Shown: one piece after another, positions 1 to 8,391 of the stretch
How positions within the stretch are numbered: the stretch's first letter is position 1
Layout: each line of letters opens with the position of its first letter
Source: SAR202 cluster bacterium
GTDB taxonomy: Bacteria; Chloroflexota; Dehalococcoidia; UBA3495
Direction: 5' to 3'
DNA length: 60,996 bases
Assembly (NCBI GenBank): GCA_009392775.1
Contig: VFFT01000060.1
Coordinates: 1-60,996, forward strand
Made by a program: the position numbers and the translations under genes
The notes under the pieces: generated by a model
Databases searched by the model: none
What the model was told of the DNA's origin: nothing
Seen by the model: only the letters and a program-made list of their open reading frames with translations

Positions 1-49
1 GCAGCAGGGATGAAGAAGGTATTGTAGATAAGGATCGTCTGAGGATAAA

Positions 50-151
50 TTGAAGATATTGCTGGGGATCAATCTTCCTGCAATTGCAATACTTGCCCTG
101 CTACTATTTATCTTTGTATCGTCTAGATACAACAAATCAGGGAATCCTTAG
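50..151 (+). CDS. possible tiny single-pass membrane peptide (33 aa)
   Basis: A TTG-started reading frame preceded by a GAGG about 5 nt upstream encodes 33 residues. Residues 10-24 are almost entirely Ala, Ile, Leu, Val and Phe, and a basic tail (SSRYNKSGNP) follows. This pattern fits a one-helix membrane peptide, but it is short enough to be chance, and no family is recognised. It could also be the remnant of a longer gene, although the frame is closed by a TAA at 29-31. The rest of positions 1-227 shows nothing I can interpret. Confidence 0.2.
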   Translation: MKILLGINLPAIAILALLLFIFVSSRYNKSGNP

Positions 152-227
152 AGGCAAGGTATTAAGTCAAAGCTGCTTAAAGTGAATGAGCCCGCTGATT
201 TGGTAGATGTAGTTGTAGAGTCATTTA

Positions 228-1265
228 ATGAAAATAGAAGTAGAACTTAGTCCTGTTATTGGTGTAAATGGAATAGTCGAACTCGCTAGGGAGATAGACT
301 CACCATACGTATCACGATTAGGTATATCCGATGTTGCGATGTTCTTCGACTCTTATTTGATACAAGCGCTCTGTACTCAGGCGACTGAGCATGTTGCAGT
401 TGGGAGTCTCGTCACCAATCCGTATACCAGGCACGAATCAGTGATAGCTTCTGCAGTGAACACCTTAGCGGAGATTTCAGGAGGGCGAGCATTCCTAGGA
501 ATCGGAGTGGGGGCAGGGCTTGGCGCTTTGGGGATCAAGCAAATAGGGACGGCTAAACATTTGGATACTACACTAGGTAGAGTAGTAAGACTATTACGTG
601 GAGATAGTATAGAGTTCCATTCCAGTTCTACAGAGGTTAGGGCTGTGGAGTTGAAGCCGAAGCCTTCTTTCGAAATACCGGTGGTTATAGGGACACGTAG
701 CAGATTAGTATGCGAGGTTGCCGGACGGTGGGCAGATGCAGTCGTGGTCGGGACAAGGGATTTATCCTATGAGGGACTCAGTAGATATAGGCAATGGATC
801 GGGAAAGGTCTGAGAACCTCTGGAAGAGACATGTCGGATATAGAAATCTCTCCGCGAGTCACTATTTGTGCTTCAGAAGATGCTGCGCTGGCTAGAAGAA
901 GTGTGGTGCTATATGCGGCTCATTACTTGGCGCTTAGTGAGGGGTATCAACAACTTCTGGACGACAACCAGTTTGCTAGGCTAAAAGAATTGGTTTCTCA
1001 AACGCAGGGTTGGTATTTTGAATCCGATGTAGTTTATCCTAAAGAATTAGAGAATATCGTCACCGATGAGATAATCGATCAGTACGCGATTGCTGGGACT
1101 CCAGATTACTGTGTAGACAGAATCCGCGAGTTAAGAGACAAGGGTTTTGATGGGGTTAGTATGAACATCGCGGCCGTACGCAGAGACCATAGAAGCCTCC
1201 AGGATGGTCTCGTTGAGTGTATCCACCACTTGAGAAGTATGTTCTCAGAGGTCTACCATATGTAG
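228..1265 (+). CDS. LLM-class flavin/F420-dependent oxidoreductase
   Basis: The 345-residue product has the layout of the luciferase-like monooxygenase family. This is a TIM barrel using FMN or F420, usually oxidising or oxygenating small organic substrates in the cytoplasm. Family-like stretches are the early VGSLVTNPYTRHES segment, the GGRAFLGIGVG loop around residues 85-96, and the C-terminal GTPDYCVDRIRELRDKGFDGVSM region typical of F420-dependent members. The ATG at 228 is the first good start, with only a weak purine stretch upstream. It stands alone and converges on the lipase gene. The substrate is unknown. Family assignment is firm and the cofactor choice is inferred. Confidence 0.85.
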   Translation: MKIEVELSPVIGVNGIVELAREIDSPYVSRLGISDVAMFFDSYLIQALCTQATEHVAVGSLVTNPYTRHESVIASAVNTLAEISGGRAFLGIGVGAGLGALGIKQIGTAKHLDTTLGRVVRLLRGDSIEFHSSSTEVRAVELKPKPSFEIPVVIGTRSRLVCEVAGRWADAVVVGTRDLSYEGLSRYRQWIGKGLRTSGRDMSDIEISPRVTICASEDAALARRSVVLYAAHYLALSEGYQQLLDDNQFARLKELVSQTQGWYFESDVVYPKELENIVTDEIIDQYAIAGTPDYCVDRIRELRDKGFDGVSMNIAAVRRDHRSLQDGLVECIHHLRSMFSEVYHM

Positions 1266-1353
1266 CCGTCGGCATGGGCAAGCAGTTAATGTTATTTGCT
1301 TATGTCGGTACTTATTGTGAATCATTGCCCATTATCCCTAATCCTGCCCGTTT

Positions 1354-2739
1354 CTATTTGATGAGATTTTTTAGATCAGGCTTGTCGATTGGTAGATCAG
1401 GGATGAGATTATCGATATCAATCTTGTCTAGGGGCAAACTATTAATTGGGATATCGTCGAGCGATATCCCGTCTATTACAAAATTCTCGAGAGGTAAGAC
1501 AGGGACGATATTACTTAACTGCAATTCCGGTAAGGCTTGCTTTATATCAGGTATTTTGGGTGTATCAATAGGTAGATCCTTAAGATCTATTGATTGCCAA
1601 GGGATGGTTCCTTCCGGCACAACTTGCCATGCTTTGCGCGAAGCCTCTCGTTCCGCCTTGGATGAGGATTCCAACCAGGCTAAATCTATGCATGGTTGCA
1701 TGTCTTCATTTTTCTGGTCATTTATGCAGTGCTTCAAGAGTTTAACTAAGCTTGCGTGATAGGGTTTCAGATGGTGTTTTGGGAAGTCAAATGATTGGAA
1801 CATCGGGCTGGATTTGAGGTCTTGGGGACTCACTTGATTCCCTTTCTCGTCTATTTGTAGCACTTTTCCAGAGTGCTGGTAGTCAAGCACAGAACCCGGA
1901 ACGCGGGGTATCGGATCGCCATTTATTACCACTCGGTAAGTTGCGGGAATCAGATGGTCAGAAAGCTGCTGGTAAGCTTTGTTCCCCACACGTGGAGCTC
2001 CGAATGTGACTAGGGTTACGTCCCTGCCGGTTTGGGCGACTATGTCCAGACTAGTCAATGATGCTAGTGCACCGCCTAAACTGTGCCCGCTGACATATAT
2101 GCGTTTATTAGGGTGCTTCTGGGTTTGTGATAATACCTGCTCTCTGTAGCGCAGGTATTCTTTATGAAAACCCGAATGTACTTTCAAATCTCCAAATTTG
2201 TTAGCTAATTCGGGATTGTCATCAAGGAAGTCTAAATCGGTGTAGTAGGCTTTGAGGTCGGTCAGTACATTTAAAGTAAGATCCCAGCCGTCTTCTGCGT
2301 CTGTAGAGCGGTATATAACAAAGAGACTATCATCATTGTATGCTACGTAGGCTTGGCCACCGCTCATAGGTGGAGATTCGACACCCCATATTTCCTTTGA
2401 GGATGAAGAGTGGTCTTCTCCCCGTATAAGAGCACCGGACATGTTCAAATCGTTTTCGCTGAGAGTTTTCCGGATCTGATCTTCGTCCCCGAGGACCCAC
2501 ACAGAATGCTGGAACAACTTCATCACCGTGACCACCAGATCAGTGCGGTATTTAGCCACAGCAATGTCTACGGTATCTTTCTTGGCTTGACTAGCATCAG
2601 TAGACTCTTTACGTTCGTCAGAGGCGGTGCTTTGATTGCTCTGGTTAAGTGGTTGTGTGTTGGAGTCATCTTTAGCAGCGCATGCCAGTACGGATGAGAC
2701 CAAAAGTAGACAGAGGACTAGGAGTAGATAGGATTTCAT
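1354..2739 (-). CDS. class-3 lipase-like lipoprotein
   Basis: This is a predicted secreted and lipidated alpha/beta hydrolase that would cleave ester or acylglycerol bonds at the cell surface. I chose the Met at 2739 because AAAGG precedes it; an in-frame start at 2754 adds five residues. A hydrophobic signal ends in V-L-A-C, a plausible lipobox, followed by a Ser/Asn/Gln/Asp-rich linker. The nucleophile elbow GHSLGG lies about 220 residues in, with the Asp candidate in INGDPIPRVPG and the His in HHLKPYH, all as in lipase class 3. The last 80 residues are rich in Leu, Pro, Ile and Asp in a loosely repeating pattern absent from standard lipases. Its exact substrate cannot be told. Confidence 0.85.
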   Translation of the reverse strand: MKSYLLLVLCLLLVSSVLACAAKDDSNTQPLNQSNQSTASDERKESTDASQAKKDTVDIAVAKYRTDLVVTVMKLFQHSVWVLGDEDQIRKTLSENDLNMSGALIRGEDHSSSSKEIWGVESPPMSGGQAYVAYNDDSLFVIYRSTDAEDGWDLTLNVLTDLKAYYTDLDFLDDNPELANKFGDLKVHSGFHKEYLRYREQVLSQTQKHPNKRIYVSGHSLGGALASLTSLDIVAQTGRDVTLVTFGAPRVGNKAYQQLSDHLIPATYRVVINGDPIPRVPGSVLDYQHSGKVLQIDEKGNQVSPQDLKSSPMFQSFDFPKHHLKPYHASLVKLLKHCINDQKNEDMQPCIDLAWLESSSKAEREASRKAWQVVPEGTIPWQSIDLKDLPIDTPKIPDIKQALPELQLSNIVPVLPLENFVIDGISLDDIPINSLPLDKIDIDNLIPDLPIDKPDLKNLIK

Positions 2740-2771
2740 TTCGGGACCTTTCATTTGTATTACTAAAAACT

Positions 2772-2777
2772 ATTATA
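2772..2777 (-). promoter_or_regulatory. candidate -10 box for the lipase gene
   Basis: On the minus strand a perfect TATAAT sits about 32 nt before the chosen lipase start at 2739. The surrounding DNA is AT-rich. No convincing -35 box at 16-18 bp is visible, so this is a moderate call. Confidence 0.35.
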
Positions 2778-2821
2778 TTATTTGAAGATTAGGATAGCTT
2801 GGACAATACGGTGTGCGAGTC

Positions 2822-4171
2822 TCATAGGGTAATCCGACCGACATTTCCGCTGATATCGATCTGTGTACCGTATGGCGTGGAAACATCCTGAAGCCACTTA
2901 AGGGTTTCATTCGCTATTTGTCCCTTGGCTAAGACTGGCCTACCACGTTGAGGGATTGGCCTCTGATAACCCATGTCGATGGGATGTAAGTCTATACTAG
3001 AAAGCGAGCCGGACTCGTAGTTGCAGACCGCGACCACGCTTTGCCAAAATACAGGGTCAGCTGCAAAAGCTCGGCTTCCGCTTCCGGATCTGGTATCAAG
3101 GTAGTCTCCTGGGGTGTGATTATGGTCTAATTGGAATCTTCTGTAGGCTTCATCGGGTAACCATAAAACGCTTTCATTCTGAAATATGAAGTTTCCTAAG
3201 CTGTAGAAAATCGGCTTGCCTTTGTATATTTCTATACCACGTAGAAAGTGTGGCCCGTGCCCTACGAACATGTCACAACCCTGGTCGATAGTCCATCGAG
3301 CAAAATCCACTAGGAATTGAGGTGGAGAGATACGAGAGAGCCCGTGGAAATCGCCAGTGTTACCACTCTCATGGCAATGGACTCCATACACTACCCAATC
3401 AGATTGCTTCTGCGCGCCTCGGATCCACTTCTCGATACCGGACTGATCGGACGTGTTCATCTCGGTGTGAACACCGAAGTGGTCACTACGAACAAAATTG
3501 TGTTCAAGGAATTCGAGATCCTGTGCTGAATTCCCATCTTTTTCGACTCCTCTGAACCCAAAAAGGTCTCTGGCTAGTTGTTCTTCTTTATACCCAAGTT
3601 CAATATTTGCCTTTTCTAGTGCCTCAAAAACATCGTCTCTCACATGGTGAGTCAGTTCATGCCTCAAGGCATTAACACCAGGTCTTCCGGGAAAATCTGG
3701 TCTGCCTGGCCCAGATCGTGATTGCTCACTGAAGGTACTGGTAGCTGCCATAACAGCTACTCTGCCAGCATCAGAATCTACGTACGCCGGAGCACGGGAT
3801 TCGTCTGCGTTGCGGCCGCCGCCTGCCTGGGGTAGATTTAGATCCTTACAGTGCTCAAGAGTTTTGAGAAAGCCTCCCTCTGAGAAGTCGTAGGAATGAT
3901 TATTCGCGGTCGTCACTGCGTCTATGCCCATCCACTGGAGTTCCTTAAGGTTATGGGGGTCGGAACGGGTGTATGTAGTCCCACTCCATTGCCAGCTGCT
4001 TTCATAGTCATGGAAGAGCATTTCTAGGTTTACTATGCTAACGTCCGCAGCCCTAAGGATGTCAACAAGTTCCAGAAATTCTGGTTCTTTAAAAGGTGTC
4101 ATGCGCCTCGTTATCATGGCGTCCCCGCCCACGGCAATGGATATATTTGCTTTTTCCGCGTTATAAATCAT
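2822..4171 (-). CDS. CapA-family (PGA_cap) metallophosphoesterase-like protein
   Basis: The 449-residue product matches the CapA/PGA_cap family, a calcineurin-like phosphoesterase fold known from poly-gamma-glutamate capsule synthesis but widespread with unknown roles. Visible family motifs are GGDAMITRR near the N-terminus, IVNLEM, TANNHSYDFSEGG, VYGVHCHESGNTG and VGHGPHFLRGIEIYKGKPIFYSLGNFIFQ (in two parts), which carry the Asp, Asn and His metal ligands. No signal peptide is seen, so it is probably cytoplasmic. The start has AGAGGAAAC directly upstream. It lies 64 bp downstream of the Gfo/Idh gene and may share its transcript. No capB, capC or capD partners are near, so a capsule role is not supported. 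Confidence 0.85.
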   Translation of the reverse strand: MIYNAEKANISIAVGGDAMITRRMTPFKEPEFLELVDILRAADVSIVNLEMLFHDYESSWQWSGTTYTRSDPHNLKELQWMGIDAVTTANNHSYDFSEGGFLKTLEHCKDLNLPQAGGGRNADESRAPAYVDSDAGRVAVMAATSTFSEQSRSGPGRPDFPGRPGVNALRHELTHHVRDDVFEALEKANIELGYKEEQLARDLFGFRGVEKDGNSAQDLEFLEHNFVRSDHFGVHTEMNTSDQSGIEKWIRGAQKQSDWVVYGVHCHESGNTGDFHGLSRISPPQFLVDFARWTIDQGCDMFVGHGPHFLRGIEIYKGKPIFYSLGNFIFQNESVLWLPDEAYRRFQLDHNHTPGDYLDTRSGSGSRAFAADPVFWQSVVAVCNYESGSLSSIDLHPIDMGYQRPIPQRGRPVLAKGQIANETLKWLQDVSTPYGTQIDISGNVGRITL

Positions 4172-4235
4172 GTTTCCTCTTTGTCTAAGTAAAGATTCTA
4201 GATTTTATTTGGTTATCCGAATTTTATTCCCAAGG

Positions 4236-5315
4236 CTAGCGCCCCGAGAGAGTGACTACTTTTCCGCTTCGAGCGGCTTCTTCTATAGCTAACGTCACCT
4301 CCACGGTCCGACGTCCTTCTCGTATCGTTGTGTGAGAACATGGAGAACCAATTGCGAGATGGTCTAGCCATGATCGAGTTTCGTTGGCGATAGGTCCCCA
4401 GTATTCTCCTAGAGCCCAGTCCCCAGACGAGTTGGTTTGCATGAACAAGGCCGTCACGTCATGGTCTGGAACGTAGGCATGTGGTATTCCGCGTTCAGTA
4501 AAGAGAAAACTGTCTTTATTATCGACATCTAGAAGGATTACTCCCTCATCTCCCAATACTTCGAATTTAGCACTTTGTCCATAGGTTGGGTATTTGGATG
4601 GCAGGGCATAACAAATACCGAGATTGACTAATGCGCCGTCCTCATAGGTGATTATGGCCCAAGTTACGTCGTGGATATCGTACCCCATTTCTTTATAAAT
4701 CTTTGAATGTCCTCTAGCAATAACCTCCACAGGTCTGTTGTCTTCTAGATACCAACAGGCCATGTCGACGTAATAAGTGAGAGCATCGAGTACAGGTGTG
4801 GCGTCAGGAGATCTTTTTAATATCTCGCCCATATGAGACCGGGTGTTGTACACCCGCGACTGGATGCCTAAAACCGTACCTAGCCTCCCCTGCTGTATCT
4901 GCTCTTTGGCCATCATCCAACGCCTATCATGCCGGCGCGAGTAGCCAATTCTTAATTCGACACCAGTTTTGTCTGAGGCCTCTACAAGAATGTCTGTATC
5001 CTCCAGGGTTAATGCCAATGGTTTCTCAACAAATACTGGTTTTCCCAAGTGTAGCGCTTCGAGTATAGGTGCCACGTGTTCATGTTCGGGTGTTGATACT
5101 ATTACACTAGTAACTTCAGGGTGGTTGATAACGCTGGAATTGTCGCTTGATGTAAAGTCCGCTCCTACCTGTTGTGCGAGCAGGCCGGCCTTCTCTGGGT
5201 CAATATCTGAGATGCCTAAGAATTGGACAGACGGATGTCTGCTAACCATGTTAGCTCTTAGTGTTCCGATCCGTCCCGCACCGATAATTCCGATCCCGAG
5301 CTCGGTTTTATTCAT
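4236..5315 (-). CDS. Gfo/Idh/MocA-family NAD(P)-dependent oxidoreductase
   Basis: The 359-residue product carries an N-terminal Rossmann fold (GIIGAGRIGTLRANMV, residues 9-24), the family signature VEKPLALTLEDTD, and a C-terminal alpha/beta domain. Members oxidise or reduce sugars, inositols and related polyols with NAD(P). The nearest style is inositol 2-dehydrogenase-like (GYSRRHDRRWMMAKE). It starts 36 bp after the stop of the UGSC selenoprotein on the same strand, so the two are probably co-transcribed, with CapA following. The substrate is not predictable. Confidence 0.88.
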   Translation of the reverse strand: MNKTELGIGIIGAGRIGTLRANMVSRHPSVQFLGISDIDPEKAGLLAQQVGADFTSSDNSSVINHPEVTSVIVSTPEHEHVAPILEALHLGKPVFVEKPLALTLEDTDILVEASDKTGVELRIGYSRRHDRRWMMAKEQIQQGRLGTVLGIQSRVYNTRSHMGEILKRSPDATPVLDALTYYVDMACWYLEDNRPVEVIARGHSKIYKEMGYDIHDVTWAIITYEDGALVNLGICYALPSKYPTYGQSAKFEVLGDEGVILLDVDNKDSFLFTERGIPHAYVPDHDVTALFMQTNSSGDWALGEYWGPIANETRSWLDHLAIGSPCSHTTIREGRRTVEVTLAIEEAARSGKVVTLSGR

Positions 5316-5351
5316 TAACTCGCCTTTTCTCTTGCAATTCAGCGCAAGTCA

Positions 5352-7070
5352 TCACTCGTCGATACCGACTGTAGCTATGCCATAAGTTCCATAGAAGAAA
5401 TTGCCGTAGTGCGTGGTTCCTCCGGATATGAATAGGAGGTACTGGTCTGGGCTTTCTAGGGCAGGGATGGTTGCGCCCTGTACCTGAGATAGACTTTGTA
5501 ATTCAGGATGATGTAGCCATTTACCGTTATGATCCGTTGGAATGGGGCCTCCATTGAGGACCGATTCCATTGTCACTTGGCAGTGCTGGTGTAGCCATTC
5601 TTGCGTTGCACGTTTTCCGATGCCAGCTTCGTTAAGGATGACGGCTCTGGACGGACTTAATATTATTGGATGGTACGGCCCAGGGTAAGATATTCGCTCA
5701 TTAGTGTGCCCGATTTGAGCAGATGCCTGACCACGAATGTAACTCCCATTGCCTGCACCTGGGTAGAACATCATTGAAGCAATGTTGGAAAGAGTCTCCT
5801 GGTCGTTTTTGGATCTTGCATCCAGAATGTCTGCCGGTCCTGTTACTGTTACTACTGTAACAGCGCTGTCGTCACGAGCGTAACCCAAGTCCACGTGATA
5901 TGGATCCCACGGGCTGACCTCCTCATTTTCGGCGATGCACATGCCGAACTTAGTGGGCAGGCCGATGAAGTTCGGGTCGCCCGTACCGGCTTTACAGTAC
6001 CCAATATTGATCAAACACAGACGAAGGGCCCGACCTATTGCCGTGTTGGCTGAGTTAACTACCCCGGGGCCCATTGCTGATGTTCCGCAATTTATACCAG
6101 CACGTTGGGCTATTGGACCATTTACAAGGATTAATGGTGCCTCAGTGTGTCCAGACACTTGCATGTCTCTATGATTGCTTTGTGGTTGTGCGAGACACTC
6201 TATTGCGGCCAAGAGGACTGGAAACTGGGCGGGTTTACAACCTGCCATAACTGCATTAATGGCGATCTTTTCTACAGTTGCTATACCAAAACCTGGCTCC
6301 ATGATCATTAATACATCCTGCGGCGCACGTTTGGTCCCTTTGAGCATAGCTTCTACTAGTTCTGGTGTGGGGGGTATGACTGGTATTCCATCACTCCAAT
6401 CTCTTTCTGCTAGAAAATCGTTCACCGCATTTAACCCAGATGCGGTGGAGTCCATCTCCACGGTAAACACTTCTGTTGGGGAATTTTCGGTCAAGAGTTG
6501 GTGTAGAGGTGGTAAAGACGGAGTCGTTGTTAATCCGGCTATTATTTCCTCGATTTGTCCATCGATCATTTGGTGGATGTAGGGTGGTTGCTGTCCAGTG
6601 GTTGCGTGCGGGATAGTCACAAAAGCAGTGTTTGGTTGGCCCCACCCGTCAACGCAGGACTGCCATGCTCGGGCAAAACTCTTTGCAGCAATACCTACAG
6701 CGGGGATACCTGCTTTTTCTATAGCTACCATGTCATGGGCAAGCCATGACGTACAACCGCCTCAATGGGCAGTAGCTCCGATCATAGCGTCGACTTCTGT
6801 GGCTATCTTATTTGCTTCGTCTTCATCAATATGAACGGCTCTGCTCAAGACCGGCCGCCCTTCTCTTACAGGCCCCCCATAGCGCTCAAACTTGACGTTC
6901 GAAAATCGGTCTGAAATTAACTGCGCAGCTCGATCAACGGCCACGTCGGCACCGCCTGTCATATTGTTATATAGGCCAATGGTCTTGCCTGCTAAAGTGT
7001 CTAGTCGTTTGGCTTGTGGGACTTTGAAATCTATCCTGTTAGCTGCCGGAGACAATATATTAAGTTTCAT
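5352..7070 (-). CDS. UGSC-family selenoprotein (Sec103, UGGC motif) with long C-terminal domain
   Basis: One 572-residue protein is interrupted by an in-frame TGA at 6764-6762 (minus strand). Reading it as selenocysteine gives GATAH-U-GGCTSW-LAHDMVAIEKAGIP, the active-site region of the family I know as UGSC (seleno)proteins. Sec103 and Cys106 form a UxxC redox pair. The frame is continuous for 102 codons before the TGA and 469 after it, with family-like sequence on both sides, so a true stop is unlikely. The C-terminal part (ERDWSDGIPVIPPTPELVEAM, then MAGCKPAQFPVLLAAIE) resembles long versions of this family. The Met at 7070 follows GGAG. The biochemical role is unknown; a thiol/selenol oxidoreductase is inferred. 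The Gfo/Idh gene follows by 36 bp. Confidence 0.88.
6732..6750 (-). promoter_or_regulatory. candidate bacterial SECIS hairpin of the UGSC gene
   Basis: Eleven nt after the TGA, the minus-strand sequence GTCATGG-CTTGC-CCATGAC forms a perfect 7-bp stem with a 5-nt loop. If the closing G-C pair opens, the loop becomes GCTTGCC with a leading G, at 17 nt from the UGA. Distance and shape fit the known bacterial SECIS range (about 16-37 nt), where SelB binds. The loop sequence fits the G-rule only in the opened form. Confidence 0.65.
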
Positions 7071-7158
7071 GTTTGACTCCATATGAGTAGAGTATGGCAT
7101 TTGCAGTATCTGAAGTATTTATAAGACGAGGATAGTGCGCGGGGGAAACCCAGTCAAG

Positions 7159-7188
7159 TTCGCATGCGGGTATCCTGAGGGATATAAT
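7159..7188 (+). promoter_or_regulatory. candidate promoter for the GNAT gene
   Basis: A perfect -10 box TATAAT lies at 7183-7188, with a partial -35 (TTCGCA, 4 of 6) 18 bp upstream at 7159-7164. This would give a leader of about 65 nt before the GNAT start. A TTGACA at 7188-7193 overlaps it but has no -10 at proper spacing. Confidence 0.4.
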
Positions 7189-7261
7189 TGACAAACAATG
7201 CGAGTGGCAGGGGATTGTATAAACTAACTAAAACCGCGTTGATACACAGGGAGGGTGAAAA

Positions 7262-7867
7262 ATGTCTGACACGACAGTCTTTGATCCGAAACCTTTTGAA
7301 TTGACAGGTAAGATTGCACGGTTGGTACCGTTAACTTTTGAGCACACTCAGGGCGTGTTAGAAGCAGGTGACGATGATGCCATATGGGCCTTTTTAGGAA
7401 ATAATCGCCCGAACACTCTGTTTGAAGCCGAACAATGGATAGCCAATCGACTCAAGGATCAGGCATCGGGTAGCCGTCTCGTCTGTGCTGTCATGTCCAT
7501 GAGTGATGGTAGGTTCGCTGGATCATCGGGATACTCTCATATTAATCGGCAACACCGAACACTGGATATTGCTACCTGGTATGGGACAAAGTATCAGAGG
7601 ACCGGTATGAACACCGAATGTAAGTATCTGCTACTAAAGTATGCTTTTGAGGTCCTGGGTGCCCATCGAGTAGGTCTGACCGTTGACATCCAAAATATGA
7701 AGTCCAGGAAGGCTGTTGAGCGATTAGGGGCCATCCAAGAGGGTATTATACGGAAAGAGCGGATTCGGAAAGATGGATCGCATAGGGACACGGTGTTATT
7801 TGGATTTGTGGACGATGATTGGCCAGAGGTGAAGACGCATTTGGAAGGATTGATGGCAAAATATTAG
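7262..7867 (+). CDS. GNAT-family N-acetyltransferase (RimJ/RimL type)
   Basis: The 201-residue product resembles the RimJ/RimL branch of GNAT enzymes, which transfer an acetyl group from acetyl-CoA to an amine on a protein or small molecule. Typical features are the N-terminal ARLVPLTFEH strand, the central ATWYGTKYQRTGMNTECKYL segment that holds the acetyl-CoA-binding turn, and the C-terminal SRKAVERLGAIQEGIIRKER stretch seen in RimJ/RimL-like proteins. GGGAGG stands 6 nt before the ATG. The Sec-rhodanese follows by about 125 bp on the same strand. The acceptor substrate is unknown. Confidence 0.9.
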   Translation: MSDTTVFDPKPFELTGKIARLVPLTFEHTQGVLEAGDDDAIWAFLGNNRPNTLFEAEQWIANRLKDQASGSRLVCAVMSMSDGRFAGSSGYSHINRQHRTLDIATWYGTKYQRTGMNTECKYLLLKYAFEVLGAHRVGLTVDIQNMKSRKAVERLGAIQEGIIRKERIRKDGSHRDTVLFGFVDDDWPEVKTHLEGLMAKY

Positions 7868-7991
7868 CTACCAATTGTAATTGACAATGCAAAAGACAAA
7901 GGAATATGCTCAAACAGTATTGTAGGGTGTGATTATCCTCTTTTGAGGAATGCCCCGCTTTCGTGGCCCTGATACGGATTGGAGGATGATA

Positions 7992-8363
7992 ATGGAGAAT
8001 ATTGGAAGTAAGTTAGTGGAATTGGCGCAACTGACTGTCCCAGAAATCTCAGCCAAAGAAACACACGATAGAAGAGAAGCTGGCGAAGGTGTCATAATTC
8101 TGGATATTCGGGAGCCAGACGAGACAGACAAAGGTTATATTGAAGGGGCTGTACTTCTACCCCGAGGGCGGATAGAAGGGCGAATAGAAGAACTAGTTCC
8201 AGATAAAAATACCTGCATAGTGGCCCATTGAATGGGCGCTGGGAGAGGTGCCCTGTCAGGGCACACACTTAAAGCGATGGGCTACACGAATGTATATTAT
8301 ATGAATCCTGGATTCAATGGTTGGAAAGAGGCCAATCTGCCGATAGTAATACCGGAAGCTTAG
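7992..8363 (+). CDS. selenocysteine-containing rhodanese-domain protein (Sec80)
   Basis: A 123-residue single-domain rhodanese whose catalytic position is an in-frame TGA (8229-8231). Before it are LDIREPDETDKGYIEGAVLL and the strand DKNTCIVAH. After the TGA come MGAGRGALSGHTLKAMGY, then NVYYMNPGFNGWKEANLPI, the standard second half of a rhodanese. In ordinary members the loop reads C-x-x-G-x-R; here it is U-M-G-A-G-R. The enzyme would carry a persulfide or selenosulfide and transfer sulfur or selenium to a thiol acceptor. I chose the ATG at 7992, which lies 6 nt after GGAGG; an upstream ATG at 7986 abuts that site. No signal peptide is seen. The gene ends 28 bp before a convergent gene. Confidence 0.9.
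8248..8264 (+). promoter_or_regulatory. candidate bacterial SECIS hairpin of the rhodanese gene
   Basis: GTGCCCT-GTC-AGGGCAC forms a perfect 7-bp stem with a 3-nt loop starting with G. The loop begins 24 nt after the UGA (23 nt between). Both the distance and the first-position G meet the usual bacterial SECIS rule, which makes this the cleanest of the three hairpins together with that at 44739. Confidence 0.75.
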
Positions 8364-8391
8364 GTCTCATAGAAAACTAGCCCAACTGAGT

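Noticed and set aside
1272..1332. Inverted repeat ATGGGCAA/TTGCCCAT as a terminator
   Set aside because: The loop is about 45 nt and no T-run follows, so a stable terminator hairpin is unlikely.
6735..7070. Reading the UGSC region as two separate genes, or as a frameshifted pseudogene
   Set aside because: The frame is unchanged across the TGA, the 10 codons between it and the next Met are conserved-looking (GGCTSWLAHD), and the hairpin follows at the right distance. A single selenoprotein is simpler.
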